NCBI RefSeq assembly: GCF_900205965.1
Contig: NZ_OAOF01000003.1
Span: 124,001 to 188,000 of the forward strand
DNA from: Lacrimispora amygdalina
GTDB lineage: Bacteria > Bacillota > Clostridia > Lachnospirales > Lachnospiraceae
Direction: 5' to 3'
DNA: 64,000 nt
Part shown: positions 49,614-57,888 of the stretch, piece after piece
Position numbering within the stretch: position 1 is the first letter of the stretch
Layout of the letters: the number at the start of each line of letters is the position of its first letter
The notes under the pieces: generated by a model
Told to the model about the DNA's origin: nothing
Databases searched by the model: none
Seen by the model: only the letters and a program-made list of their open reading frames with translations
Made by a program: the position numbers and the translations under genes

Positions 49614-50895
49614 GGAAGATAGAAGGGTTGATTATCTGGAACTGATCAGGCAGATACCAGCTGATCGTATTGCCCTGATTATTAACAGCTGCCGGTATAC
49701 TTTTGGAATGCTTGCGGATCAGGCTGAAAAGCTGAGATTTAAAGAAGGGCTCACATGGGGCGAGAGAAAAACAATCCAAGTAATCCAGTCTTCAGAAATT
49801 GAGGTGCAGCTGATTACTTTTCTTGCTTTAAGCGGTACACAGGCAGTTCCGGTAATTGTGCCCGCAGATGTGAAAATTAACGAGACACTGCTTCAGACAG
49901 AAGTTCCGAAGGAAGCCTGCATGGCGGTCATGACCTCTGGAACTACAGGAGAAAATAAGCTGTTATTTCGTACACTGGAAAGCTGGCAGGGGTACTTTCA
50001 TACCCAGAATAAGATATTCGGCATGGGAGACAAAAGCAGGATTTTTATGCAGGGCAGCCTGGCGTTTACGGGTAATTTAAATCTATATCTGGCACAGCTG
50101 ACAGCAGGTGGAAGTATTGTAGCAGCCAATGCGTTTGATCCCAGAAAGTGGATGAAAGAGATAGAGGACTGGAAGGCGGATACGGTTTATCTGATTCCGG
50201 CAAAACTGCGCCTGCTGAAAAAGGCATACGATCGGAAGGCTTGGAAGAACAGCGGGGTAAGGAACATAATCAGCGGCTCCCAGAGCCTGGGCAGACGAGA
50301 GGCAGAAGAGTTAAAACAGGTTTTTAAAAATGCCTCGGTCATTCTTTACTATGGAGCCAGTGAATTGAATTATATCACCTATGTGAAAGATTATCAGATG
50401 GGGGAAGACAAGACTTTGATTGGCAGCCCGTTTCCAGAGGTAAAGCTTCGTGTTGAGAACGGTGAAATCCGGGTAAGTACAAGGTATGGAGTGATTGGGA
50501 CTAAAGAGGAGGAGTGGATTGGAGACTGCGGTCATTTTGACCAGAACGGACTGCTCTGTTTTGACGGCAGAAAAGATGGAATATGCAATGTAAACGGGCG
50601 TAAGGTGATATCCGCTAAAATAGAAAATGAACTGGCAGGCTGCCCGGGTGTAGCAGAAGCTGCAGTGAAGACTTTGAAAAAGGGAGGGCAGGATATACTG
50701 GCAGCATGGATTGTACCGGAGGAACAGGTGAATATTGATATGCTGCGGGTTCGTAAATATCTTAAGACCTCCCTGTGTGAATGGGAGATTCCGAAAGCTG
50801 TCTTTTTCGTGGAGGAGCTTCCGAAAAGTGAAAGTGGAAAGATATTAAAAAGGAATTTAAAGGATCTTTATTGTAAAAAAAGTAAAACCAGTTAA
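49597..50895 (+). CDS. AMP-binding acyl-CoA synthetase, YhfT-like
   Basis: About 430 residues. The adenylation P-loop is MTSGTTGENKLLF, the core YYGASELNYITY, the hinge GDCGHFDQNGLLCFDGRKDGICNVNGRKV, and the catalytic lysine LPKSESGKILKRNL. It activates a carboxylic acid to acyl-AMP and then the CoA thioester. It overlaps the thiolase end. ATG 49597 sits right against GAGGAG, so TTG 49606, 9 bases after that site, may be the true start. Shorter than typical ligases (~500 aa) at the N-terminus. Confidence 0.82.
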   Translation: MKGLNKEDRRVDYLELIRQIPADRIALIINSCRYTFGMLADQAEKLRFKEGLTWGERKTIQVIQSSEIEVQLITFLALSGTQAVPVIVPADVKINETLLQTEVPKEACMAVMTSGTTGENKLLFRTLESWQGYFHTQNKIFGMGDKSRIFMQGSLAFTGNLNLYLAQLTAGGSIVAANAFDPRKWMKEIEDWKADTVYLIPAKLRLLKKAYDRKAWKNSGVRNIISGSQSLGRREAEELKQVFKNASVILYYGASELNYITYVKDYQMGEDKTLIGSPFPEVKLRVENGEIRVSTRYGVIGTKEEEWIGDCGHFDQNGLLCFDGRKDGICNVNGRKVISAKIENELAGCPGVAEAAVKTLKKGGQDILAAWIVPEEQVNIDMLRVRKYLKTSLCEWEIPKAVFFVEELPKSESGKILKRNLKDLYCKKSKTS

Positions 50896-51824
50896 GAAAT
50901 CAATTTCAAAAATTCAGACATGGCAAACGTAATATACCGGTTCTTTTTGCAAAAGAAACAGATATTACGTTTGCTTTTTTCTTCGTCAAGTTTGTAATAG
51001 ACCATGTCTTTCAGCGCCGGTGATTTACATAAAAGAGTATCGCTGACAAAACAGATTCCCATACCGGAGCATGCAATGTGATATGCAGTTGACTGTTGAT
51101 CCAGTTCAAACAGGATATCAGGCTTAAAACCATTTGCTTTACACAAATAAGCGCCCCTTTGCATGGTATCATTGTTTGGCTTAAGCATTATGAAGGGGTA
51201 CTCTTTAAAAGCCTGCAGCGGCACTACAGGAATATTGGAGTCCTGACAGGCGTTTGTCCGGATCTGTTCCAGAGTAACCTGATATTCCAAAAGATCTTTA
51301 TTAATCTCATATTTTTGTGGAACCGCGATCATTAAATGTTCTTCTCTGTATAAAAACGAATCAAACTTGGATTCGCACAGGGTGCTGTTATCTACGATAA
51401 AATCCAGTGAACCCAGCAATAGCTGGGATTCAAGATTGCTGGTATTGTCTTCTATGATCGTTACGTTAATTCCCGGATACTGCTGGTGCAGACTTGAAAT
51501 TAGAGGGGGTATGACATAAGAAGCAAATAAATTGCTGCCTCCGATGGTCAGAGTTCCGGTCTGTAAGTTCCTGGCATCATCAAGATAATTTTGAAAGTCC
51601 TGTTCAATGGCCATGATTGATTCTGCTGCCTGTATGTATTTAAGCCCGCACCCGGTCAGCCCTACCGGTGCAGTGCTTCGGTCAAAAATGGGCATACCGA
51701 TTTTGTTCTCGATTCTTTTGATGGTGGAACTCAAAGAGGGCTGGGAAATAAAGAGATTGTTAGCTGCTTTCGAGAAGCTTTTTTCTTTGTAGACTTCATA
51801 AACGTATTCTTTGCCGGAAAACAT
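50892..51824 (-). CDS. LysR family transcriptional regulator
   Basis: 310 residues. Winged helix MFSGKEYVYEVYKEKSFSKAANNLFISQPSLSSTIKRIENKIG at the N-terminus; the rest is a periplasmic-binding-like effector domain. The start is ATG 51824, 5 bases after GGAGG; a longer start at 51836 overlaps that site. Divergent from the aspartate ammonia-lyase gene 128 bases away, its probable target. It overlaps the acyl-CoA synthetase stop by 4 bases, without a terminator. Confidence 0.88.
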   Translation of the reverse strand: MFSGKEYVYEVYKEKSFSKAANNLFISQPSLSSTIKRIENKIGMPIFDRSTAPVGLTGCGLKYIQAAESIMAIEQDFQNYLDDARNLQTGTLTIGGSNLFASYVIPPLISSLHQQYPGINVTIIEDNTSNLESQLLLGSLDFIVDNSTLCESKFDSFLYREEHLMIAVPQKYEINKDLLEYQVTLEQIRTNACQDSNIPVVPLQAFKEYPFIMLKPNNDTMQRGAYLCKANGFKPDILFELDQQSTAYHIACSGMGICFVSDTLLCKSPALKDMVYYKLDEEKSKRNICFFCKKNRYITFAMSEFLKLIS

Positions 51825-51952
51825 ATTCGCCTCCATATAAGTGTAGAATTATGATAATTATAAATCAATTGATATTTGATTATAGTATAAATGTTTTATA
51901 TACTTATTACAAGAATCAGAGATCAAACATTTGTAAAAAGTGAGGGAATCCT

Positions 51953-53392
51953 ATGAAAAACAGTTTGGATGATAAAGAGGAAGGGTATCGTTTGGAGAAA
52001 GATATTATTGGAGAGTTGAATGTCTCCAGAAATGCCTATTATGGTATTCAATCCTTAAGAGCAAAAGAAAATTTCAATATTACAGGGTTGAAGATGCATC
52101 CGGAGATCATTAAAAATCTGGCATATATTAAAAAAGCGGCTGCAATTACAAATTTTGAAGCTGGCTTACTGGATGAAACAATTGCTATGGCGATTGTCCA
52201 GGCATGCGATGAATTGCTGAAAGGAAAGCTTCTTGAATATTTTATTGTGGATCCCATACAGGGGGGAGCAGGAACTTCCCTGAATATGAATGCCAATGAA
52301 GTAATCGCAAACAGAGCAATAGAGATTATGGGTGGAGAAAAAGGGGACTATAGCCTGATTAATCCCAATGATCATGTGAACTGCGGACAATCAACCAATG
52401 ACGTGATTCCCACAGCAGGCAAAATGACGTGTTATGTTCTTACAAAGAAAGCATTAATACAGCTGGGGCGCCTGCATAAAGCATTTGAGAAAAAATCGAA
52501 GGAATTCGATCATGTGATTAAGATGGGAAGAACCCAGCTGCAGGATGCGGTACCCATTCGTCTGGGACAGGAATTTCACGCGTATGCTACTGCTGTCAGA
52601 AGGGATATGGTCCGTATAGAAAAAACCCTTGAAGAGATGAGATATGTAAATTTAGGCGGCACTGCAATAGGAACGGGAATCAATGCGGATGAACAGTATA
52701 TGAAACGGATTGTTCCAAAGCTGAAAGAGATATCCGGCATTGATGTAATACAGGCTTCCGATCTTTTTGATGCAACCCAGAGTCTGGATTCCTTTGTGGC
52801 CGTTTCGGGAGCAGTTAAGGCTTGTGCCGTTACACTATCAAAGATTGCCAGTGACTTACGGCTGATGTCATCTGGACCAAGAACCGGATTTGGAGAAATC
52901 AATCTTCCGGCAAGGCAGAATGGATCGTCCATTATGCCGGGTAAAGTAAATCCGGTAATTCCTGAGGTGGTCAATCAGGTGGCCTTTCATATTATTGGAA
53001 ATGATCTGACTATAACGTTAGCTGCTGAAGCAGGACAGTTAGAGTTAAATGCCTTTGAACCCATTGTATTTTACTCTCTGTTTCAATCGATAGATACCTT
53101 AACCTGTGCCGTGCAGACATTTGTGGATCACTGTATAACCGGTATTACTGTAAATGAGGAGAGATGCCGTCAATTAGTAGAAAACAGTGTGGGAGTCATT
53201 ACCGCTTTATGCCCTCACATCGGTTACAGAGATTCGGCGGAGATTGCAAAAGAGGCCATTCGCACTGGCAGACCGGTAAGAGAGCTGATTATAAAAAAAG
53301 GAATTCTGTCTCCGGCTGACGTAAGTATAGTGCTGAATCCCATGAATATGACGAAACCAGGGATTGCGGATAAAAAGCTGTTAAGAAAATAG
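51953..53392 (+). CDS. aspA: Aspartate ammonia-lyase
   Basis: 479 residues of the fumarase/aspartase superfamily. The signature loop GSSIMPGKVNP carries the catalytic serine, NCGQSTNDVIPTA and GRTQLQDAVPIRLGQEF the substrate-binding segments. Aspartase interconverts L-aspartate with fumarate and ammonia. Length and the TQLQDA/GSSIMPGK pattern favour aspartase over fumarase. It is the likely next step for aspartate released by the Dcu/deglycase locus 12 kb upstream, though the link is not direct. Confidence 0.9.
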   Translation: MKNSLDDKEEGYRLEKDIIGELNVSRNAYYGIQSLRAKENFNITGLKMHPEIIKNLAYIKKAAAITNFEAGLLDETIAMAIVQACDELLKGKLLEYFIVDPIQGGAGTSLNMNANEVIANRAIEIMGGEKGDYSLINPNDHVNCGQSTNDVIPTAGKMTCYVLTKKALIQLGRLHKAFEKKSKEFDHVIKMGRTQLQDAVPIRLGQEFHAYATAVRRDMVRIEKTLEEMRYVNLGGTAIGTGINADEQYMKRIVPKLKEISGIDVIQASDLFDATQSLDSFVAVSGAVKACAVTLSKIASDLRLMSSGPRTGFGEINLPARQNGSSIMPGKVNPVIPEVVNQVAFHIIGNDLTITLAAEAGQLELNAFEPIVFYSLFQSIDTLTCAVQTFVDHCITGITVNEERCRQLVENSVGVITALCPHIGYRDSAEIAKEAIRTGRPVRELIIKKGILSPADVSIVLNPMNMTKPGIADKKLLRK

Positions 53393-53403
53393 ATTAAAGA
53401 TTT

Positions 53404-53441
53404 AAAGCCATTGCAAAGAAAAACTCTGTAATGGCTTTTTG
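53404..53441 (+). terminator. Terminator of aspA
   Basis: AAAGCCATT pairs with AATGGCTTT and TTG follows, just after the aspA stop. Confidence 0.75.
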
Positions 53442-53555
53442 AATGTTACTCATACAAAAAAGCAAACAAAAACAATAAAAGACTATAAATATATAGACAT
53501 AAACGAATAGTTGTGTTAATATATTGATTATATAAAGTATAAAGGAGATGATACT

Positions 53556-54305
53556 ATTTTTTGGGAAGCGTCAACGAATGAACTTAAAAAAGGGTATATC
53601 AAAGAAGGGGAGACATATACCTGTGTTATCTGCAAAGAAAGCTTTCTGGAAGGCCGGATATATGAAAAGGCCGGACTACTCTATGATGCAGAAAGATCAG
53701 TGAAGGAGCATATAAAAGAAAAACATGAATCCATGCTTACCTATATTCTGAATATGAGCTGCGCTAATACCGGAATTACCCAGGCACAGCAGAAAGTACT
53801 TCAGCTTATTGCGCAGGGGATGTCGGATAAGGAGGTGGCTTTAGCATTAGGCGTTGCTGATTCAACCATTCGAAACCACAAGTACAAATTAAGGGAAAAA
53901 GAAAAGCAGGCCAGGGTTTTTCTGGCCATGATGGAACTGCTGTCTGAACAGACACAAAAGGAAATCAGCCGCCTGGAAGGAAGTGTACTGCATGATGCGC
54001 ACAGTTCGGCCACTATGGTGGATGACCGCTATAATATCACGGATAAAGAAATTGATAGTATCAGAAAAGCCTATTTTGATGACAAAGGCGGTTTAAAAAG
54101 CGTACCTGCCAGAGAAAAGAAAAAGCTGGTTGTTTTAAGCGAGATCGTAAAGAACTTTTCTCCAGGTAAACAATATGAGGAGAAGGAGTTAAACCGTATT
54201 TTAAAAAGAATTTATGATGATAATGCGGCCATACGGAGAGCACTTATTGAATATGGATTTATGGATCGGACAAACGATGGAACTTTATACTGGGTCAAAG
54301 AGTAA
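53556..54305 (+). CDS. LuxR-type helix-turn-helix / DUF2087 regulator with probable ATT start
   Basis: 249 residues if read from ATT 53556, which lies 8 bases after AAGGAG and begins (M)FWEASTNELKKGYI, the usual start of this family. No ATG, GTG or TTG precedes residue 48 in this frame; the next possible start, GTG 53700, has no ribosome site and would cut off a CVIC...HIKEKH zinc-finger-like segment. Then come a LuxR-type helix-turn-helix, GMSDKEVALALGVADSTIRNHKYKLREKEK (~88-117), and a C-terminal DUF2087 domain (YEEKELNRILKRIYDDNAAIRRALIEYGFMDR). Probable DNA-binding regulator. Confidence 0.72.
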   Translation: MFWEASTNELKKGYIKEGETYTCVICKESFLEGRIYEKAGLLYDAERSVKEHIKEKHESMLTYILNMSCANTGITQAQQKVLQLIAQGMSDKEVALALGVADSTIRNHKYKLREKEKQARVFLAMMELLSEQTQKEISRLEGSVLHDAHSSATMVDDRYNITDKEIDSIRKAYFDDKGGLKSVPAREKKKLVVLSEIVKNFSPGKQYEEKELNRILKRIYDDNAAIRRALIEYGFMDRTNDGTLYWVKE

Positions 54306-54347
54306 GAAGGAAAATTTATAATACCGGATAAGACGAGGGAGTTTGAT

Positions 54348-55040
54348 ATGAAAGAAAAGATTCGTAACGCAGTTCTTAAGTTAGGCGCAGATGTCTGCGG
54401 ATTTGCAGGTGCAGAAGGGTTTTATCAGGCACCTGATGGCTTTCATCCCTGCAGCATTTTTTCCGACTGTAAAAGTGTTGTGGTATTTGGTATTGCTTTA
54501 CCCCGCGGGCTATATGAGGTTGATTCCCGTATTGTTTATTCTCATTACAATAGTCTGGCATGTCCGCAGGCAGACCATATCGCGTTACAGACTGCAAAGC
54601 TGCTTGAAGATACGTTTGAAGCCCGCGCAGTTCCGCTGCCTTGTGATTCTCCCTATGAATACTGGGATGAAGAGAAGCTGGAAGGGCGCGGTCTCATATC
54701 CATGAAGCACGCCGCATGTCTGGCAGGTCTTGGTACCTTGGGGAAAAATACGCTGCTTCTGAATAAAGACTATGGAAACCGACTGGTAGTGGGCTGCGTT
54801 CTTACTGATCTGGAAACAGAACCAGATGAACCAGCTGTTTCCATCTGTCCGGACAGCTGCAGGCTGTGCATAGAGAACTGCCCTCAGGAAGCTATTAAGC
54901 CAGGTTTTGTGGAGCAGAGACCATGCAGACAGTATAGTTATGGAAAAACAAAGCGGGGCTTTGAAACAGTAGAATGCAACCGGTGCAGAACTGTCTGCCC
55001 CATGCGTTTCGGAGTGAAAAAAGGAAAGGAAAAAGTATGA
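54348..55040 (+). CDS. QueG-like [4Fe-4S] cluster protein
   Basis: 230 residues. Two cysteine clusters, CPDSCRLCIENCPQEAIKPG and CNRCRTVCP (with the fourth cysteine in the first set), match 2[4Fe-4S] ferredoxin-type domains, and GLGTLGKNTLLLNKDYGNRLVVG is a block shared with epoxyqueuosine reductases. It is shorter than QueG (~370 aa), lacking its C-terminal HEAT-like part, so it is better called a QueG-like electron carrier or reductase. It overlaps the TusA gene by 4 bases, linking it to sulfur transfer. ATG 54348. Confidence 0.75.
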   Translation: MKEKIRNAVLKLGADVCGFAGAEGFYQAPDGFHPCSIFSDCKSVVVFGIALPRGLYEVDSRIVYSHYNSLACPQADHIALQTAKLLEDTFEARAVPLPCDSPYEYWDEEKLEGRGLISMKHAACLAGLGTLGKNTLLLNKDYGNRLVVGCVLTDLETEPDEPAVSICPDSCRLCIENCPQEAIKPGFVEQRPCRQYSYGKTKRGFETVECNRCRTVCPMRFGVKKGKEKV

Positions 55041-55258
55041 AAAAAATAGACTGTCTGGGCGAAATCTGCCCGGTACCAGTTATGAAACTGCAGGCAGTGA
55101 TGGATTCCATACAAAAGGGAGAGGACTATCTGCTGGTTACGGATCACAGCTGCACCATTTCCAATCTGGAATCTTTTTGTAAAGCGAATAAACTAAATTA
55201 CCAATTGGATGAGGTGATGAACGGCGTATGGGAGATCACCATAACCGCTAGCAGATAG
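55037..55258 (+). CDS. TusA-like sulfur carrier protein (first)
   Basis: 73 residues, MKKIDCLGEICPVPVMKLQAVM: the CPxP motif carries the persulfide-bearing cysteine (C12) of TusA/SirA proteins. TusA passes sulfane sulfur between enzymes. The TGA of the QueG-like gene overlaps its ATG. It is convergent with the LysR gene below, overlapping its stop by 11 bases. Confidence 0.88.
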   Translation: MKKIDCLGEICPVPVMKLQAVMDSIQKGEDYLLVTDHSCTISNLESFCKANKLNYQLDEVMNGVWEITITASR

Positions 55259-56147
55259 TATCCTCTAATATTTTTTCGATGTATTTTATGAGCTTTGCCG
55301 ATTCGGGAGAGGCAGGAACATCACTTGGGCGTTTGATGGAGAAATAATTATTCTCAAACTCCAGCCCAGGGCAGTGAATGATGCGAAGCTGTTTATGGTA
55401 AAGCTCTTTTTTTATTGCCATATAAGGCAGAAATGCCAGCCCAAAGCCGTTAATCGCTGAAAGCTTGAGGGACTCCGTTGATTCCAGTGCATAAAGGATA
55501 TGGAGTCTGCCGATCTGTATGCCGCTTTTTACTAAGGATTTGTCCATCAGCTGTCTGGTTTTCTGATTCTTCACAAGCATTAAGAGAGGGTAATTGTAAA
55601 GCTCCTCACGAGTCAGCCGTCCGGGAACCTCCATTTTTTCTCCTGCCACCAGACAGAGACGGTCGGTGAAAACCTTTTTGGATGAAAGATTCTTATCCTT
55701 TGGTTTACCGATAATAATCCCCATATCTGCCTGACCCTTTGCGATCTTATCCTCAATTGCCTGGCTGGACATAACCTCCATCTGAAGGGTATATTGGGGA
55801 TAATTATTCTTTACATGGTAAAGCGTGCAGGGCAGGGCGTAGGAGTAAACACAGGGATTGGCTATAATATGTATGGTTTTATTCTGATTCTGAGAGTTAG
55901 AGATATCAAGAAACATTCGGTCATAAGAAGATGTAATTTCCATGGCATGGTTGTATACGATTTTCCCCGTATCGGTAGGTATAACCCCATTATAATTGCG
56001 TTCAAAAAGCCGGGTGCCGATTTCTGTTTCCATAACCCTAAGCTGCTGGCTTAAAGCGGACTGGCTGATATTCATCAGTTCCGCAGCCTTCGAAATGCTG
56101 CCCGTCTCTATTATCTTTATGAACATCTTCAGATTTTGAACATTCAT
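55248..56147 (-). CDS. LysR family transcriptional regulator of the sulfur cluster
   Basis: 299 residues with the N-terminal helix-turn-helix IKIIETGSISKAAELMNISQSALSQQLRVMETEIG and a periplasmic-binding-like effector domain. ATG 56147 follows AAAGGGGG. It is divergent from the YeeE-TusA operon, with a perfect palindrome between, and probably senses a sulfur compound such as thiosulfate or a cysteine precursor. Confidence 0.9.
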   Translation of the reverse strand: MNVQNLKMFIKIIETGSISKAAELMNISQSALSQQLRVMETEIGTRLFERNYNGVIPTDTGKIVYNHAMEITSSYDRMFLDISNSQNQNKTIHIIANPCVYSYALPCTLYHVKNNYPQYTLQMEVMSSQAIEDKIAKGQADMGIIIGKPKDKNLSSKKVFTDRLCLVAGEKMEVPGRLTREELYNYPLLMLVKNQKTRQLMDKSLVKSGIQIGRLHILYALESTESLKLSAINGFGLAFLPYMAIKKELYHKQLRIIHCPGLEFENNYFSIKRPSDVPASPESAKLIKYIEKILEDTIC

Positions 56148-56230
56148 AAGATCCCCCTTTCATGATAAAATCCTTCCCCGGCTCATTATAACAAATATAA
56201 ACTATTATGGCTAGTGGCAAGATTGCTTAG

Positions 56231-56251
56231 GGTATAAGGATATCTTATACC
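56231..56251. promoter_or_regulatory. LysR-type operator upstream of the sulfur transport operon
   Basis: GGTATAAG-N5-CTTATACC has 8-bp perfect arms. The inner ATAAG-N5-CTTAT fits the T-N11-A geometry of LysR sites. It lies 84 bases before the regulator's start and 96 before the transporter start. Confidence 0.7.
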
Positions 56252-56346
56252 ATATCAGAATGTTGATTAACTGCTTTCTGTTTATTATGATATAATTTAC
56301 TTGTAAAGATTGTTATATAATTATCAATGTAGAAGGGAGGATTCAG

Positions 56347-57039
56347 GTGTCAGAGACTAATTCAAGTACCGAAACAGGTACACAAAGAGTGCGTAAGACA
56401 AGAAAGCCGAAAAAGAGCCAGATTCCATATGCTTTACTGCTTACAGCACTGATTATTGCTTTTGGATTCTATTTGGGGCAGGGGAGCAGTAAGCTTCCGG
56501 TTTACTGGATATTTGGAATCGCATTTGGTTATATCCTGCAGCGATCCAGGTTCTGTTTTACGGCAGCGTTCCGTGATCCCTGCATAACAGGAAGCACCTC
56601 ATTGACAAGGGCTGTTCTGGTGGCATTTGCCGTATCAAGCATAGGCTTTCTGGCTGTTAAGTATACCAGTGCCATAGGAGGCGGAGAAACCAACTTAAAC
56701 ATGGCGGGGGTATCCCCCATCGGCCTGCCGTTAATCATCGGCGCCGTTTTATTTGGAATTGGTATGGTAATAGCAGGAGGCTGTGCTTCCGGAACATTAA
56801 TGCGTGTGGGGGAAGGATTCCTCATGCAGATTCTGTCTTTAGTATTCTTTATTGTGGGTTCTGCTTGGGGCGCTCATGATATGGGATTCTGGGGAAAATT
56901 AAATTCCCATGCTCCGAAGGTCTTTTTACCGGATGTGTTTGGCTGGTTTGGAGCAATTGTCGTTCAGGGGCTGATTATTGTTCTGCTCTACATAGCCGCT
57001 GTAAAATGGCAGAAAAAGAAAATGGGAAGTATTGAATAA
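56347..57039 (+). CDS. YeeE/YedE family transporter, N-terminal-half protein
   Basis: 230 residues with about five or six hydrophobic helices after a basic tail. RSRFCFTAAFRDP and GGCASGTLMRVGEG are YeeE/YedE motifs holding conserved cysteines. In the thiosulfate importer YeeE (TsuA) such cysteines relay thiosulfate through the membrane. It resembles only one half of a full-length YeeE (~330-400 aa); the missing half is the gene at 57313, beyond a TusA gene. Start GTG 56347 after AGGGAGGA. Confidence 0.82.
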   Translation: MSETNSSTETGTQRVRKTRKPKKSQIPYALLLTALIIAFGFYLGQGSSKLPVYWIFGIAFGYILQRSRFCFTAAFRDPCITGSTSLTRAVLVAFAVSSIGFLAVKYTSAIGGGETNLNMAGVSPIGLPLIIGAVLFGIGMVIAGGCASGTLMRVGEGFLMQILSLVFFIVGSAWGAHDMGFWGKLNSHAPKVFLPDVFGWFGAIVVQGLIIVLLYIAAVKWQKKKMGSIE

Positions 57040-57065
57040 AATTATAATTAAAGGAGATTAAAAAG

Positions 57066-57293
57066 ATGGCTGAATTTACTTTGGATTGCTTAGGCGAGGC
57101 TTGTCCTGTACCGTTAATGAAAACAGAAAAAAAGATCAATGAGATGTCTGTAGGAGATGTACTGGTGGTTTCCATAGACCACAGCTGTGCAATGAAGAAT
57201 GTTCCCGAGTGGGCAAGAAAACAGGGACACAATGTGGAAATCGAAGAAGTAGATGACGGGGAATGGGAAATCGTCATTGAGAAAGCGAAGTAA
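57066..57293 (+). CDS. TusA-like sulfur carrier protein (second)
   Basis: 75 residues: ...LDCLGEACPVPLMKTEKKI with CPxP cysteine C15, and the C-terminal DDGEWEIVIEKAK. It sits between the two halves of the transporter, in the place held by TsuB (YeeD) next to TsuA, where it accepts sulfur from thiosulfate arriving inside. ATG 57066 follows AAAGGAG. Confidence 0.9.
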   Translation: MAEFTLDCLGEACPVPLMKTEKKINEMSVGDVLVVSIDHSCAMKNVPEWARKQGHNVEIEEVDDGEWEIVIEKAK

Positions 57294-57312
57294 ATAACCG
57301 CTGTGAAAGTAG

Positions 57313-57870
57313 GTGAAACAATTGAAAGAGTTTTTTATTAAACTGGGTGATCATCCGATTTACAAAAAACTGTTAAAGGAACCTCTGACCTATGTGGCGG
57401 GAGCTGTTTTACTTTCCGTATTCCAGATTGCACACTTTACAGTATTTTCAAAGGGCTGGGGAGTAACTAGTACATTTGCTGTCTGGGGAACCTGGGTTTA
57501 TAACGCATTGGGCGGAGATGCAGGCAGCTGGGCATACTTTGCATCAGAAAAGATGCAGAAAGAGCTTCAGACCAGTTTTCTGGCAGACGGAGGTTCTATC
57601 CGCAATCTGGGCATTATCTTCGGAGCATTGGCGGCGACCTTATTTGCATCACAGTTTAAGATAAAGAAGATTAAAACCCTGCGACAGGTGGTAGCAGCAG
57701 TTTTAGGAGGTCTTTTTATGGGCTACGGAGCAAGGCTTGCAAACGGCTGTAACATCGGAGCTTTATTCACTGCAATTGCTTCCTTTTCCTTATCCGGCTG
57801 GATATTCGGAGCGTTCCTTCTGGTGGGAGCATTTATTGGAAGCAAGTTACTGGCAAACTATTTTATGTAA
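57313..57870 (+). CDS. YeeE/YedE family transporter, C-terminal-half protein
   Basis: 185 residues, about four or five hydrophobic helices. FLGYGARLANGCNIGALFTAIASFSLSGWIFGAFLL (from GYGARLANGC) is the conserved C-terminal YeeE motif with a third cysteine. Together with the 56347 protein it would rebuild the two-fold YeeE channel. Start GTG 57313 or TTG 57322; both are weak and the difference is three residues. Confidence 0.82.
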   Translation: MKQLKEFFIKLGDHPIYKKLLKEPLTYVAGAVLLSVFQIAHFTVFSKGWGVTSTFAVWGTWVYNALGGDAGSWAYFASEKMQKELQTSFLADGGSIRNLGIIFGALAATLFASQFKIKKIKTLRQVVAAVLGGLFMGYGARLANGCNIGALFTAIASFSLSGWIFGAFLLVGAFIGSKLLANYFM

Positions 57871-57888
57871 TGACTGGAGCATATTACC

